Numbered from the stretch's first letter, positions 43,647 to 53,415 are shown. The stretch: DNA of 64,000 nucleotides from Terasakiella sp. SH-1 (GCF_004564135.1 NZ_CP038255.1:3087501-3151500), one strand, 5' to 3'. Notes: generated by a model from the sequence alone, not told the origin. Numbers and translations are program-made.

Positions 43647-44987
43647 TTATTTATCCTCCAATCCCAGTAACAGGCCGGTCACTGTTTTCTGGTCTTTCAA
43701 CACAGTGCGCAAAGCCCGATTCACATCCTCAACCGTGATGGCCTGAATGGCATCGGGCCAGCTTTCAATTTGATCAACTGAAAGACCAATCGCCATCGCC
43801 CCGCCAATCACTTGTGCCGCTGTCCCAAGATTATCCCGTGCAAAAACAGCATCATTAACCAAAGACTTTTGTGCACGTGCGACTTCATCAAAACTTACGC
43901 CTTTTTCAAGCAACACACTGATCTCTTTTAAAAGCGCCTCTTCCAGCACCGCCATGGAAACACCGGCCTGCGGGCTGGCCCAGAACGTCAATTCCGACAT
44001 ATCCAAACGACTGGGTGAATAGGACATTCCAGCAGAAACCGCCAGTTTCTGATCAATCACAAGCGAGGTATAGAGCCTGCTGGTCGCTGCCCCCCCCATG
44101 ATATTTTCCAGAATTTCCAAGGCATAGGGCGCTTTGTCATCTTCTGTGCTGGTGCGATAGCTCGGCGCAAGATATGTCCGTTGCAAGCTGGGTTGACGCA
44201 CCCGCTGGTCCCGTTTAATCACCCGGCGATCAGCATGGGCAGGGGGTTCAGTTGGGCGCAGGCGTATCATTTCTGGCCCACGGGGAATGCTGCCATAATG
44301 TTTTTCAGCCAGCGGCTTAAGTTCTGCCATGCTGACATCCCCTTCCACAATCAAGATGGCATTATTGGGCGCATACCAAGCCTTATAAAAACGATTAAGG
44401 TCTTCCAGGCTCAGGGCTTTAATCTCATGAGCCCAGCCAATAACAGGAATACGATAAGGGTGGTTCATATATTGAACCGTATCAATTTGTTCGCGCAACT
44501 GTGCCCCCGGATTATTATCCGTGCGTTGGCGGCGTTCTTCCAAAATGACCTGACGTTCTGGCTCAATCACCTCTTTGGTCAGGCTCAAATTGGTCATGCG
44601 ATCCGCTTCCATCTCCATGACCAGCCCGAGGCGGTCTTTGGCAACGGTTTGGTAATAAGCGGTGTAATCATATGAGGTAAAGGCGTTATCCTGCCCACCG
44701 TTTTTTGCCACAATTTTGGAAAACTCACCTGCAGCCAGTTTCTTGGTGGCCTTGAACATCAAATGTTCAAAATAATGGGCAATACCGGACTTACCCGCAG
44801 GTTCATCGGCGGACCCTACCTTATACCACACCATATGGCGCACCACAGGCACCCGGTTGTTTTCGATAAGAACGACCTCCATCCCGTTATCCAGCGTGAA
44901 GGTCTTGGGATTAAACACACCCGCAGAAACAGGAAAGGCCAAAAGAAGACCGAGAATAACAAGCAGATAACGCAACGCGAACCTCAC
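43647..44987 (-). CDS. M16 family zinc peptidase, catalytic partner
   Basis: 446 residues with signal peptide (LRYLLVILGLLLAFPVSAG). The inverted Zn motif is intact: GIAHYFEHLMFKAT (HxxEH, near residue 64), followed by the downstream Glu in EMEADRM. Together with the next gene it should form an M16B heterodimer. The start is GTG at 44987, with weak evidence; a TTG at 44975 is also possible. The order lspA-DUF3035-M16-M16 recurs in alphaproteobacteria; the substrate is unknown. Confidence 0.9.
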   Translation of the reverse strand: MRFALRYLLVILGLLLAFPVSAGVFNPKTFTLDNGMEVVLIENNRVPVVRHMVWYKVGSADEPAGKSGIAHYFEHLMFKATKKLAAGEFSKIVAKNGGQDNAFTSYDYTAYYQTVAKDRLGLVMEMEADRMTNLSLTKEVIEPERQVILEERRQRTDNNPGAQLREQIDTVQYMNHPYRIPVIGWAHEIKALSLEDLNRFYKAWYAPNNAILIVEGDVSMAELKPLAEKHYGSIPRGPEMIRLRPTEPPAHADRRVIKRDQRVRQPSLQRTYLAPSYRTSTEDDKAPYALEILENIMGGAATSRLYTSLVIDQKLAVSAGMSYSPSRLDMSELTFWASPQAGVSMAVLEEALLKEISVLLEKGVSFDEVARAQKSLVNDAVFARDNLGTAAQVIGGAMAIGLSVDQIESWPDAIQAITVEDVNRALRTVLKDQKTVTGLLLGLEDK

Positions 44988-45059
44988 TACCCAATATAGA
45001 AATGACGTTCTTTTGATGTAATCTGAGAATATGGCTGCACAAGGGCACAGACTGTTCGA

Positions 45060-45641
45060 TTAATCGAATAAGCCTTCAAGAATCGCTTTTTCTTTACGTT
45101 CAATCACAACGGAGCCACCGCCATCAACCGTTTCCCCCAAAGCCTGAGCTTCACGGATACGCTGCGCTTCCTTGGCCGCATCAATTTTGGAACCAAACGC
45201 TTCCTTATCGCGCCAAAACATCAGATCTTCGGTAAATGTTTCAGATTCAGCAATAAATGCACTGGTCTCACGATCAAGAGTTTGGCGAATGGACGGGTCC
45301 GCATTCAGCGCACCCGTTTGCTGCAACAAAGACTGCAGCCCCGGTGACATATTGGAATAAGATCCGGTCATATCTGTTTTTGCCGGCGCACGACGCCCTG
45401 TTAAGGCACGTTGCGCCTTATCACGCTGGTCTTCCACATCGGGACGCTCTGCCCCCGGTGTCGGCGGCTTAAGGGCATAATCCGGCGGCAAGCTTAGCGG
45501 TGCGCGCGAATAAACAGAAAATTCATCCGGTGCTGTTTTTTCCAGCCCCATCATTTCTTTTGCACCACTACATGCGCCCAACGTGACTGCCATAACAGCC
45601 AAAGCGCAGAGTTTTTGAAGGTTCGTCACAGACATGCTCAT
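45060..45641 (-). CDS. DUF3035-type lipoprotein
   Basis: About 193 residues. ATG 45641 (or 45635) gives MSMSVTNLQKLCALAVMAVT followed by the lipobox LGAC. The mature part has PDEFSVYSRAPLSLPPDYAL and PPTPGAERP, the pattern of DUF3035/beta-barrel-assembly-associated lipoproteins that follow lspA in alphaproteobacteria. A TTG further upstream overlaps the lspA stop but has no ribosome site. Function unknown. The stop codon lies in a 14-base palindrome (45055-45068). Confidence 0.78.
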   Translation of the reverse strand: MSMSVTNLQKLCALAVMAVTLGACSGAKEMMGLEKTAPDEFSVYSRAPLSLPPDYALKPPTPGAERPDVEDQRDKAQRALTGRRAPAKTDMTGSYSNMSPGLQSLLQQTGALNADPSIRQTLDRETSAFIAESETFTEDLMFWRDKEAFGSKIDAAKEAQRIREAQALGETVDGGGSVVIERKEKAILEGLFD

Positions 45642-45652
45642 CGCCGTAAACT

Positions 45653-46171
45653 TCAATCCAGTTTGTCACTATCTTCTGTTTTAGAGGAATCTTCCTTACT
45701 AAACAAGCTATCTAAAATCAAAAAACACGCCCCACAGGTGATTCCGATATCTGCCACATTAAAGGCAGGCCAGTGATAACCGGCAATATGGAAGTCCAAA
45801 AAGTCAGCAACCGCCCCCCAATGCAGACGATCAATCCCGTTGCCAATGGCCCCACCGATAATGGCCCCGCACGGAATAGCAAAGACAATGCGCCCTTCAC
45901 GGACCATCCAGATAATCAAACCAACAGCGGCAATAAAGGCCATCGCCGCCAGCACATAGATTTTAATTTCTGAATCCCAGCCGAACATGCCAAAAGACAC
46001 ACCCCGGTTCCAGGCCATGACGATATTAAAAAAGGATGTGACCTCAATAATACGGGGCGGCATCATGACGTCATAGACGATCTCCATCTTGGACCACTGG
46101 TCTAAAAGAAAGATGATCAAGGCCACGAGAAGGCCCGCCACATAGGGCTTTTTTTGAAAGAGTTGATTCAT
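45653..46171 (-). CDS. lspA: Lipoprotein signal peptidase (signal peptidase II)
   Basis: 172 residues, four TM helices. It removes the signal peptide of diacylated prolipoproteins. Catalytic Asp motifs are GGAIGNGIDRLHWGAVADFLDF (the N-x-x-D region) and AFNVADIGI (second Asp). LDQWSKMEIV near the N terminus is typical. It is followed 11 bases on by the DUF3035 lipoprotein gene, a likely substrate, and preceded by ileS with a repeat element in the gap. Confidence 0.95.
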   Translation of the reverse strand: MNQLFQKKPYVAGLLVALIIFLLDQWSKMEIVYDVMMPPRIIEVTSFFNIVMAWNRGVSFGMFGWDSEIKIYVLAAMAFIAAVGLIIWMVREGRIVFAIPCGAIIGGAIGNGIDRLHWGAVADFLDFHIAGYHWPAFNVADIGITCGACFLILDSLFSKEDSSKTEDSDKLD

Positions 46172-46179
46172 GATACACC

Positions 46180-46251
46180 GTCATTCCCAACTTGATTGGG
46201 AATCCAGAAAAACACGAGAAAAGACTGGATCCCCGTTTTCACGGGGATGAC
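46180..46251. repeat. REPIN-like pair between ileS and lspA
   Basis: GTCATTCCCAACTTGATTGG plus GAATC (46180-46204) and an inverted unit GGATCCCCGTTTTCACGGGG plus ATGAC (46227-46251). The two units form one hairpin-capable pair in the 85-base gap between ileS and lspA, which lie on the same strand. Confidence 0.75.
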
Positions 46252-46256
46252 AGTTA

Positions 46257-49046
46257 TTAGCCAATCGCGTCTTCACAACGTTTACAGATCGCACCTTCAC
46301 CAGAAACTTCCGGCAGGATTTGCCAGCAACGCTCGCACTTGCCCCCGATAGCTTCTTTAAAGACAACGCCAACGCCAGCCACATCTTCCATAGTGAAAGA
46401 CCCTTCTGGCACGTCACCTTCGCTCAAGCTTGCAGCTGAGGTAATGGAGATTTCCGCCAGATCAATGCCATTCATGGCGTCAATAAAATCAGCTGTGGCA
46501 AAAACTTCCGGTGCAGCTTGCAAAGAAGACCCGATGGTCTTTTCTTTACGTTTCAGCTCCAACGCACCTGTGACCACTTTACGCAGATCACGCACTTTCG
46601 CCCATTTAGCCGCCAGTGCCTCATCCTGCCAGCTTGCCGGAATATCCGGGAATTGACGCAAGTGAACAGAATCGGCATCTGCACCGAAGCGACAAGTCCA
46701 GGCTTCTTCACATGTAAACACCATGAACGGGGCCAGCCATGCGGTCAGTGTGTTGAACAATGTATCCAAAACCGTGCGCGCAGCACGGCGACGGATGCTA
46801 TCGCCCGCATCACAATAAACCGCATCTTTACGGATATCGAAATAGAAGGCTGACAGTTCAACCGCACAGAAGTTATGCAGTTCAGCAAAGGCCTTGTGGA
46901 AAACAAAATCGTTACAAGCCCCGCGCAGCTGCTGATCCAGCTCAAACAGGCGATGTAAGACCCAGCGCTCCAGTTCCGGCATTTCTTCAAATGGCAGACG
47001 TTCTTCTTCGCTGAAACCTTCCAGATTGCCCAGCATGTAACGCAGTGTGTTGCGCAGGCGACGATACACATCAGACTGCTGCTTGATGATTTCCGGGCCG
47101 ATGCGCAGGTCATCTGCGGTATCTGCTGAAACCACCCACAAACGCAGGATATCAGCACCATATTGATTATTCACATCTTGCGGAGAGGTCACATTGCCCA
47201 AGGATTTGGACATTTTGAAGCCTTTTTCATCCAGCACAAACCCATGTGTCAGCACCGCATCATAAGGGGCGCGATCACGGGTCCCACAAGAAGCCAGCAA
47301 GGAAGAATGGAACCAGCCACGGTGTTGGTCAGACCCTTCAAGGTACAAAGACGCAGGCCAGCTCAAGTCATCACGTTCTTCCATCACGAAGGCATGGGTC
47401 ACGCCGGAATCGAACCATACGTCCAGAATATCCATGACCTGATCGTAATCTTCTGACCTGTACTTATCACCGAGGAAATCTTGCGGGTCACGACTGTACC
47501 ATGCATCTGCGCCTTCTTCTTCGAAGGCTGCCACAATACGATCCACAACCTCTTGATCGCGCAGGGGTTCACCAGTTTTTTTGTCCACAAAGACAGTGAT
47601 CGGCACACCCCAGGCACGCTGGCGCGACACACACCAGTCCGGGCGATCCTTGATCATGCCACCGATACGGTTACGACCGATTTCCGGCACAAAACGCGTA
47701 TCATCAATGGCTTTCAAGGCTTTATCGCGCAGCTCGTTCGTCTCCATAGAGATAAACCACTGCGGTGTGTTACGGAAAATCAGCTTGGCTTTTGAACGCC
47801 ACGAACAAGGATAGCTGTGGGTAATTTTACCAGAGGCGAGAAGGGAGCCCACTTCGGTCAATTGCTCCAACACATGCGGAGCAACTTTATAAACATGTTC
47901 GCCTGCAAAGATCGGCACATGCTCATAATAGCAGCCATCCGGGCCCACCGTATCAGGTACCGCAATGCCATATTCCATGGAGACTTCCCAGTCTTCCTGA
48001 CCATGGCCCGGTGCGGTGTGAACGAAACCTGTACCAGCTTCTGTGGTGACGTGATCACCTGCAATACAAGGCACATCAAAGTCATAATCACGACCGCGCC
48101 ATGGGTGGCTACAAATCGTGCCTTCCAATTCTTTACCCTTGAACTGGGCAACCTGTTTGAAGTCAGCCACTTTGGCGTCACCCATAACTTCGGCCACCAA
48201 GGCTTCGGCCACAGCGATTTTTTCACCCACACGTGCGAGCGAGCCATCATGAACGTCCACAACCTCGTAAACGCCATAATCAATCTCGTTACCATAAGCA
48301 ACGGCACGGTTGCCCGGAATGGTCCAGGGTGTGGTTGTCCAGATCACGATTGTGGCATCTTTCACCGCATCCAGCTTGGTTTCTTCCACGCGGAAACGCA
48401 CATGAATGGTGACGGATTCGTGATCGAAATATTCCACTTCGGCTTCGGCCAGTGCGGTTTTTTCAACCGGGGACCACATGACGGGCTTTGCGCCCTTATA
48501 AAGGCCACCGTTCATCAAGAAACGACACAGTTCCTTGGCAATAATAGATTCGGCCTTATTGGTCATGGTCAGATACGGGTCTTCCCAGTTGCCGACAACA
48601 CCCAAACGTTTGAATTCTTCGCGCTGCACATCAATCCACTGTTTGGCGAACTGGCGGCATTCTTCGCGAAATTCCAGAACGGGAACCTGATCCTTGTCTT
48701 TCTTTTTCTTGCGATATTTTTCTTCGATCTTCCATTCAATCGGCAGACCGTGACAATCCCAACCCGGAACATAGTTGGCGTTTTTGCCCATCATCTGCTG
48801 GGAACGCACGATGATGTCTTTCAAAATCTTGTTCAGTGCGTGACCAATATGCAAGTGACCATTGGCGTAAGGAGGGCCATCGTGAAGCACGAACGGCTCA
48901 CGGCCTTCGCCTGCTTTGCGCAATTGTTCATACAGACCAATTTTTTCCCACTTTTCCAGAATCTGCGGCTCTTTCTTGGCAAGGCCGGCACGCATCGGGA
49001 AGTCGGTTTTAGGAAGGAATACAGTCGATTTATAGTCCACAGTCAT
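46257..49046 (-). CDS. ileS: Isoleucyl-tRNA synthetase
   Basis: 929 residues, the normal size of bacterial IleRS. Class I motifs are GPPYANGHLHIGHALNK (HIGH) and KMSKSLGN (KMSKS). The editing domain holds the TTTPWTIPGN region. The C terminus is a zinc finger with CERCWQILPE and CKRCEDAIG. It lies between ribF (20 bases upstream) and lspA, the classical order in proteobacteria. Confidence 0.98.
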   Translation of the reverse strand: MTVDYKSTVFLPKTDFPMRAGLAKKEPQILEKWEKIGLYEQLRKAGEGREPFVLHDGPPYANGHLHIGHALNKILKDIIVRSQQMMGKNANYVPGWDCHGLPIEWKIEEKYRKKKKDKDQVPVLEFREECRQFAKQWIDVQREEFKRLGVVGNWEDPYLTMTNKAESIIAKELCRFLMNGGLYKGAKPVMWSPVEKTALAEAEVEYFDHESVTIHVRFRVEETKLDAVKDATIVIWTTTPWTIPGNRAVAYGNEIDYGVYEVVDVHDGSLARVGEKIAVAEALVAEVMGDAKVADFKQVAQFKGKELEGTICSHPWRGRDYDFDVPCIAGDHVTTEAGTGFVHTAPGHGQEDWEVSMEYGIAVPDTVGPDGCYYEHVPIFAGEHVYKVAPHVLEQLTEVGSLLASGKITHSYPCSWRSKAKLIFRNTPQWFISMETNELRDKALKAIDDTRFVPEIGRNRIGGMIKDRPDWCVSRQRAWGVPITVFVDKKTGEPLRDQEVVDRIVAAFEEEGADAWYSRDPQDFLGDKYRSEDYDQVMDILDVWFDSGVTHAFVMEERDDLSWPASLYLEGSDQHRGWFHSSLLASCGTRDRAPYDAVLTHGFVLDEKGFKMSKSLGNVTSPQDVNNQYGADILRLWVVSADTADDLRIGPEIIKQQSDVYRRLRNTLRYMLGNLEGFSEEERLPFEEMPELERWVLHRLFELDQQLRGACNDFVFHKAFAELHNFCAVELSAFYFDIRKDAVYCDAGDSIRRRAARTVLDTLFNTLTAWLAPFMVFTCEEAWTCRFGADADSVHLRQFPDIPASWQDEALAAKWAKVRDLRKVVTGALELKRKEKTIGSSLQAAPEVFATADFIDAMNGIDLAEISITSAASLSEGDVPEGSFTMEDVAGVGVVFKEAIGGKCERCWQILPEVSGEGAICKRCEDAIG

Positions 49047-49065
49047 GGTCTGCTCGTCATATGGG

Positions 49066-50016
49066 TTAAAAAGGTTCGGTCTTCTTTAATATTTCTTTGG
49101 CCGAGATGCAATCTTTTGCGATCTGCGCTTTAATTTCATCTAAGCCATCAAATTTCTGTTCATGGCGGATAAATTCCACCAAGGCCACCCGAAGGTGTTT
49201 GCCATAAAGATCACCGTCAAAATCAAACAGGTGAGCTTCCAGCATAATATCGCGTTTATCAAAGGTCGGGCGCTTGCCGATATTGGCAACTCCATCATGC
49301 CAAACGGTCTTGGTGCCATCATCAACACCTGCACGAATGGCATACACCCCGAAAGAGGGTTTCAGATATTCATTCAGTTCCACATTACAGGTGGGAAAGC
49401 CGATATCGCGCCCGCGTTTATCGCCATCAACCACCCGGCCTTCAATCTCAAAAGGGCGCCCCAGCAAATCCCAGGCTTGGCGCGGGCCTGCGTTGGTCAG
49501 ATATTCACGCACACGTGTTGAAGAATAAACCGTCCCGCCTGTATCTGAAACGGGGTTCACACAGGTAAAACCAAAGCCATGATCACGCCCCTTGTGCAGC
49601 AACATGTCCGGATTACCTTGGCGCTTGGCCCCAAAATAGAAGTCATAGCCACAAACCACATGTTTGGCCGCGAGCCCATCCACCAATACTTTTTGGATAA
49701 ATTCTTCGGCCGGAAGTTTGGCAAAATCCATATCAAATTGCAGACAGACAAGATGATCAACTTCCAATTCTTCGATATGGCGGGCCTTGATACGAAACGG
49801 TGTGATGCGAAACGGGTCTTGATCCGGCATAAAAACCATGCGCGGATGGGGCTCAAACGTCAACACCACCCAAGGAATCCGATGGGCCTTGGCGATCCAT
49901 CCGGCCTCGCCAATAACTTCCCTGTGTCCCAGGTGTACACCGTCAAAGTTGCCAATCGCGACTGCGCCCCCTTTGACCTCGGGCGGCAAGTCCTCAAAAT
50001 GTCTGAAAATGCGCAT
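49066..50016 (-). CDS. ribF: Bifunctional riboflavin kinase/FAD synthetase
   Basis: 316 residues. The N-terminal FMN adenylyltransferase domain shows AIGNFDGVHLGHREVIG (nucleotide site) and SSTRVREYL; the C-terminal riboflavin kinase domain shows GRDIGFPTCNVEL. It makes FMN and FAD in the cytoplasm. It is the first gene of the ribF-ileS-lspA cluster. The divergent serA start is about 130 bases away, so the gap holds both promoters. Confidence 0.97.
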   Translation of the reverse strand: MRIFRHFEDLPPEVKGGAVAIGNFDGVHLGHREVIGEAGWIAKAHRIPWVVLTFEPHPRMVFMPDQDPFRITPFRIKARHIEELEVDHLVCLQFDMDFAKLPAEEFIQKVLVDGLAAKHVVCGYDFYFGAKRQGNPDMLLHKGRDHGFGFTCVNPVSDTGGTVYSSTRVREYLTNAGPRQAWDLLGRPFEIEGRVVDGDKRGRDIGFPTCNVELNEYLKPSFGVYAIRAGVDDGTKTVWHDGVANIGKRPTFDKRDIMLEAHLFDFDGDLYGKHLRVALVEFIRHEQKFDGLDEIKAQIAKDCISAKEILKKTEPF

Positions 50017-50144
50017 GGCGCGAAGGTAGCGCGATTGTTCGCAGAATCAAGTAGAAAAGTGTTTTTCAAATTAATCATTGCCCAAAATGGACGGACCACT
50101 TAAAAAAGCTGTCCAAATTCCCTGTTTTGCTTAGGAGAAGTTCG

Positions 50145-51380
50145 TTGAGCAACCTGTCTCTGTCAAAAGATAAAATCCGTATTCTCTTGTTGGAAGGCGT
50201 GCATGAAAATGCCGTGCGTATTTTCGAAAATGCAGGCTATAAAAACATTGAGTTCCACAAGAAAGCACTTGATGAAGACGTTCTGAAAGAAAAGATTAAA
50301 GACGCCCATATCGTCGGCATCCGTTCCAGAACGCAATTGACAGAAGAAGTCATCAACTCCGCAGAAAAACTCTTCTCCATTGGCTGTTTTTGTATCGGCA
50401 CCAATCAGGTTAGCCTGCGCACCGCCCTGTCCAAAGGCGTTCCGGTCTTTAATGCGCCTTATTCCAATACCCGATCTGTGGCCGAACTGGTTTTGGGTGA
50501 AGCCATCATGTTGATGCGCGGCATTCCGGCGAAATCTGCAAGCTGTCACAAAGGTGGCTGGATCAAATCTGCTACGGGTTCTTATGAAGTGCGTGGTAAA
50601 ACACTGGGCATCATTGGTTATGGTCATATCGGTAGCCAGCTGTCCATTCTGGCCGAAGCCATCGGTTTGAAAGTGGTCTATTACGATGTGGTCAATAAAC
50701 TGCCACTGGGTAACGCCACACCATGTGAAAGCATGGATCAACTGCTACAAATGTCTGATATTGTCAGCCTGCATGTGCCAGACACCGCGCAAACACGCAA
50801 CATGATCGGCGCACGTGAGCTGGGCGAAATGAAAAAGGGCGCTCATTTGATCAACGCGGCACGTGGTCAGGTTGTCGACATCCCGGCATTAGCAGATGCG
50901 ATCAAGGATGAACATCTCGCAGGTGCGGCACTGGACGTCTTCCCGGTTGAACCTAAAGGAGCTGATGACGAATTTGTGTCTGAACTGCGTGGTCTGGACA
51001 ATGTGATCCTGACCCCCCATATCGGTGGTTCTACACAAGAAGCCCAAGCCAATATTGGTACAGAAGTGGCTGAAAAACTGGTCAAATATTCCGATGATGG
51101 CTCCACATTGGGCGCGGTTAACTTCATGGAAGTCTCCTTGCCGGTTAAAGGCGCAGGGACACGTTTCATGCATATCCATGAAAATAAGCCGGGTGTCATG
51201 GCTGCAATCGCTGAAATCATGGCCGAACACGGCTTTAACATCACAGGTCAATTCCTGCAAACCGATGGTGAATTCGGTTATGTGGTTGTGGATGTAGACG
51301 CTGATATCGCTCAGGGCCAAGGCATTCGCCAAGCGCTGAAAGATATTCCGGGCACCATCCGCCTTCGTTTCCTGCGCTAA
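50145..51380 (+). CDS. serA: D-3-phosphoglycerate dehydrogenase
   Basis: 411 residues of the E. coli SerA type, with a C-terminal ACT domain for serine feedback (HENKPGVMAAIAEIMAEHGFNI). The NAD site is GIIGYGHIGSQLSILAEA; the catalytic Arg, Glu and His are in NAARGQVVD, DVFPVEP and LTPHIGGST. It makes the first step of serine synthesis, feeding glycine and one-carbon units. The start is TTG at 50145: AGGAG lies seven bases upstream, and an in-frame TTG at 50127 precedes that site. Confidence 0.95.
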   Translation: MSNLSLSKDKIRILLLEGVHENAVRIFENAGYKNIEFHKKALDEDVLKEKIKDAHIVGIRSRTQLTEEVINSAEKLFSIGCFCIGTNQVSLRTALSKGVPVFNAPYSNTRSVAELVLGEAIMLMRGIPAKSASCHKGGWIKSATGSYEVRGKTLGIIGYGHIGSQLSILAEAIGLKVVYYDVVNKLPLGNATPCESMDQLLQMSDIVSLHVPDTAQTRNMIGARELGEMKKGAHLINAARGQVVDIPALADAIKDEHLAGAALDVFPVEPKGADDEFVSELRGLDNVILTPHIGGSTQEAQANIGTEVAEKLVKYSDDGSTLGAVNFMEVSLPVKGAGTRFMHIHENKPGVMAAIAEIMAEHGFNITGQFLQTDGEFGYVVVDVDADIAQGQGIRQALKDIPGTIRLRFLR

Positions 51381-51390
51381 GCCAAACAAT

Positions 51391-51432
51391 CACTTCTCTA
51401 TCATCCCTGTAAACAGCAGGGGTGATAGAGTG
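51391..51432 (+). terminator. Hairpin after serA
   Basis: CTCTATCA-CCCTG (from 51396) pairs with CAGGG-GTGATAGAG (to 51430), a stem of some 13 pairs with a small bulge. There is no T-run after it, so it may be a weak or Rho-assisted terminator or a 3' protecting structure. Confidence 0.5.
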
Positions 51433-51565
51433 ACCCAAATGAAGCCTTTACATTTACAGTGCATCGCAATAACACCTTAAGGAAGTACTTGATAAATTCC
51501 ATCAGGTATTGTAATTCGTATCTGAACGACATACGTAAAGAATGTCCAAAAGAAAGGAATGTTTC

Positions 51566-52195
51566 GTGAGCACCAAGCCCAAATTAAATATTGTCGGTGG
51601 TAAACCCACCCGTGAAGAAGCCGAAGAAGCTGTTCGCACGCTGATCCGCTGGGCCGGAGATGATCACACTCGTGAAGGGTTGTTGGGCACACCAGACCGT
51701 GTGGTGCGTTCTTTCGAAGAATTTTTTGCCGGATACGACCAAAACCCGGAAGATATCCTGAAACGCACCTTTGAAGAAACCGACGGCTACGATGAAATGG
51801 TGCTGTTGCGCGATATCCGTTTTGAATCCCATTGCGAACATCATATGGTGCCGATCCTGGGTAAAGCCCATATCGCCTATATGCCAAAAAAACGTGTCGT
51901 TGGCATTTCAAAACTGGCCCGCATTGTCGAAGTCTATGCCAAGCGCCTGCAAATTCAGGAAAAAATGACCGCCCAGATTGCCAATGTCATTCAGGATGTT
52001 CTGGAACCCCACGGTGTTGCCGTCGTCATCGAAGCCCAACACCAATGTATGACCACACGCGGTGTTTATAAACCGGGCGTCACCATGGTGACATCACGTA
52101 TGCTCGGGGCCTTTCGTGAGAATTCAGCAACCCGCAAGGAATTCCTCTCCATGATCGGCAATCCGGCCAATGGACAGTCGGTTAGTCCTTACTAA
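51566..52195 (+). CDS. folE: GTP cyclohydrolase I
   Basis: About 209 residues. It converts GTP to dihydroneopterin triphosphate, the first step to tetrahydrofolate. Zn and active-site motifs are intact: [11 protein letters not shown] (Cys, His) and [12 protein letters not shown] (second Cys). GTG 51566 is preferred since AAGGAA lies eight bases upstream; ATG 51542 in the same frame would add eight residues and cannot be excluded. The upstream gap holds an inverted repeat CGTAT/ATACG (51517-51535). Confidence 0.95.
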   Translation: MSTKPKLNIVGGKPTREEAEEAVRTLIRWAGDDHTREGLLGTPDRVVRSFEEFFAGYDQNPEDILKRTFEETDGYDEMVLLRDIRFESHCEHHMVPILGKAHIAYMPKKRVVGISKLARIVEVYAKRLQIQEKMTAQIANVIQDVLEPHGVAVVIEAQHQCMTTRGVYKPGVTMVTSRMLGAFRENSATRKEFLSMIGNPANGQSVSPY

Positions 52196-52200
52196 ACAAC

Positions 52201-52270
52201 GTCATTCCCAACTTGATTGGGGATCTTTATCTCCCCTGCAAAAGATCCCCGCTTTCTCGAAGGTGACGTC
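52201..52270. repeat. REPIN-like pair after folE
   Basis: GTCATTCCCAACTTGATTGG plus GGATC (52201-52225) faces a decayed inverted unit GATCCCCGCTTTCTCGAAGG plus TGACGTC (52244-52270). It starts six bases after the folE stop codon. Confidence 0.7.
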
Positions 52271-52355
52271 ACGTTAAGAATTTCTTGCATCATTCGTTCA
52301 ACTGTCTAACAATGGCAAAAAACTGACCATATAGACAATTTAGTAACTGGGATGA

Positions 52356-53324
52356 ATGATGAAAAAAATTTTTACGGCAATGATGGGTGCTGCCCTGCTT
52401 GCAACGTCTGCAACAGCTGCGTTTGCTGACAGCAAAACGGTTAAAATCACCTCTATCGTTGAACACCCGGCTCTTGATGCCGCACGCAAAGGGGTCAAGG
52501 ATGTTCTGGCTGAAAACGGCTATGTTGACGGCAAAAGCCTGAACTGGGAATTCCAAAGTGCCCAGGGTGATGTGGGCATCGCAGGTCAAATTGCCAAAAA
52601 ATTCGTCGGGGCCGCCCCTGATGTCATCGTTGCCATTGCCACACCATCAGCTCAAGCTGCCGTGGCCGCTGCACGTGGTCGTATCCCGGTTGTCTTTTCT
52701 GCGGTGACGGATCCGGTATCGGCCAAACTGGTTAAACAATGGGAAAAGCCCGGTGGTGCCGTTACAGGGGTCAGCGACATGTTGCCGCTTGAAAAACATC
52801 TTGGTTTGATTACCGATGCCCTGCCTCATGCCAAAACCGTTGGCGTGCCGTATAATCCGGGTGAAACCAATGCGGTTGTTTTGGTCGAAGGCTTTAAGAA
52901 AATCGCTGAAAGCAAAGGCATCAAGGTGGTTACAGCCTCTGCCCCCTCCAGCGGGGATGTGTTAATGGCTGTGCGCAGTCTGGTGGGCAAGGTCGATGCG
53001 ATTTATGTCACCACAGACAACACCATCGTCAGTGCCTTTGAGTCTGTTGTAAAAGTCGGTATGGATGCCAAAATTCCGGTTTTTGCTGGTGATACGGGTT
53101 CTGTTGAACGCGGTGCTGCGGCGGCCTTGGGCTTTAATTATTACGACATTGGTCGCCAAACAGGCCAGATTGTACTGGATATCCTCAATGGTAAAAAGGC
53201 AGGCGACATCAATGTTCAGGGTGTTGAAAAAACCAACCTGCATGTCAATACAGAGTCGGCTGCTAAAATGGGCCTGAGCCTGAGTGATGCCATGGTAAAA
53301 AAGGCCGAAAAGGTCGTTAAGTAA
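52356..53324 (+). CDS. ABC transporter substrate-binding protein, TrpX/YckB-like
   Basis: 322 residues with signal peptide (MKKIFTAMMGAALLATSATA, cut near AFA). It belongs to the ABC_sub_bind family: VKITSIVEHPALDAARKGV, then PDVIVAIATPSAQAAVA, VFSAVTDPVSAKLV, and the C-terminal GFNYYDIGRQTG. Members bind aromatic amino acids or other small ligands; ligand specificity is not readable. The permease and ATPase genes follow after a repeat element. Confidence 0.88.
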   Translation: MMKKIFTAMMGAALLATSATAAFADSKTVKITSIVEHPALDAARKGVKDVLAENGYVDGKSLNWEFQSAQGDVGIAGQIAKKFVGAAPDVIVAIATPSAQAAVAAARGRIPVVFSAVTDPVSAKLVKQWEKPGGAVTGVSDMLPLEKHLGLITDALPHAKTVGVPYNPGETNAVVLVEGFKKIAESKGIKVVTASAPSSGDVLMAVRSLVGKVDAIYVTTDNTIVSAFESVVKVGMDAKIPVFAGDTGSVERGAAAALGFNYYDIGRQTGQIVLDILNGKKAGDINVQGVEKTNLHVNTESAAKMGLSLSDAMVKKAEKVVK

Positions 53325-53328
53325 TAAA

Positions 53329-53389
53329 AAGGTCCCCGCTTTCGCGAGGACGACACTTGCTTTTGTCATCCCCGACTTGATCGGGGATC
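53329..53389. repeat. REPIN-like pair inside the ABC transporter operon
   Basis: AAGGTCCCCGCTTTCGCGAG plus GACGAC (53329-53354) and GTCATCCCCGACTTGATCGG plus GGATC (53365-53389). It starts five bases after the stop of the binding-protein gene and ends 27 bases before the permease ATG. Confidence 0.78.
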
Positions 53390-53415
53390 TTTTTCCATTT
53401 TAAGGATAGAATGCC

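Noticed and set aside
45055-45068. TTCGATTAATCGAA palindrome and the similar GCGATTAATCGC at the fdxA stop
   Set aside because: Both arise from an Asp codon followed by TAA and short flanks; gcvH also ends GATTAA. A coincidence of stop context is more likely than a shared site.
47817-49133. 438-codon plus-strand open frame
   Set aside because: It is the antisense shadow of ileS, is rich in His, Phe and Asn as antisense frames are, and has no family signature.
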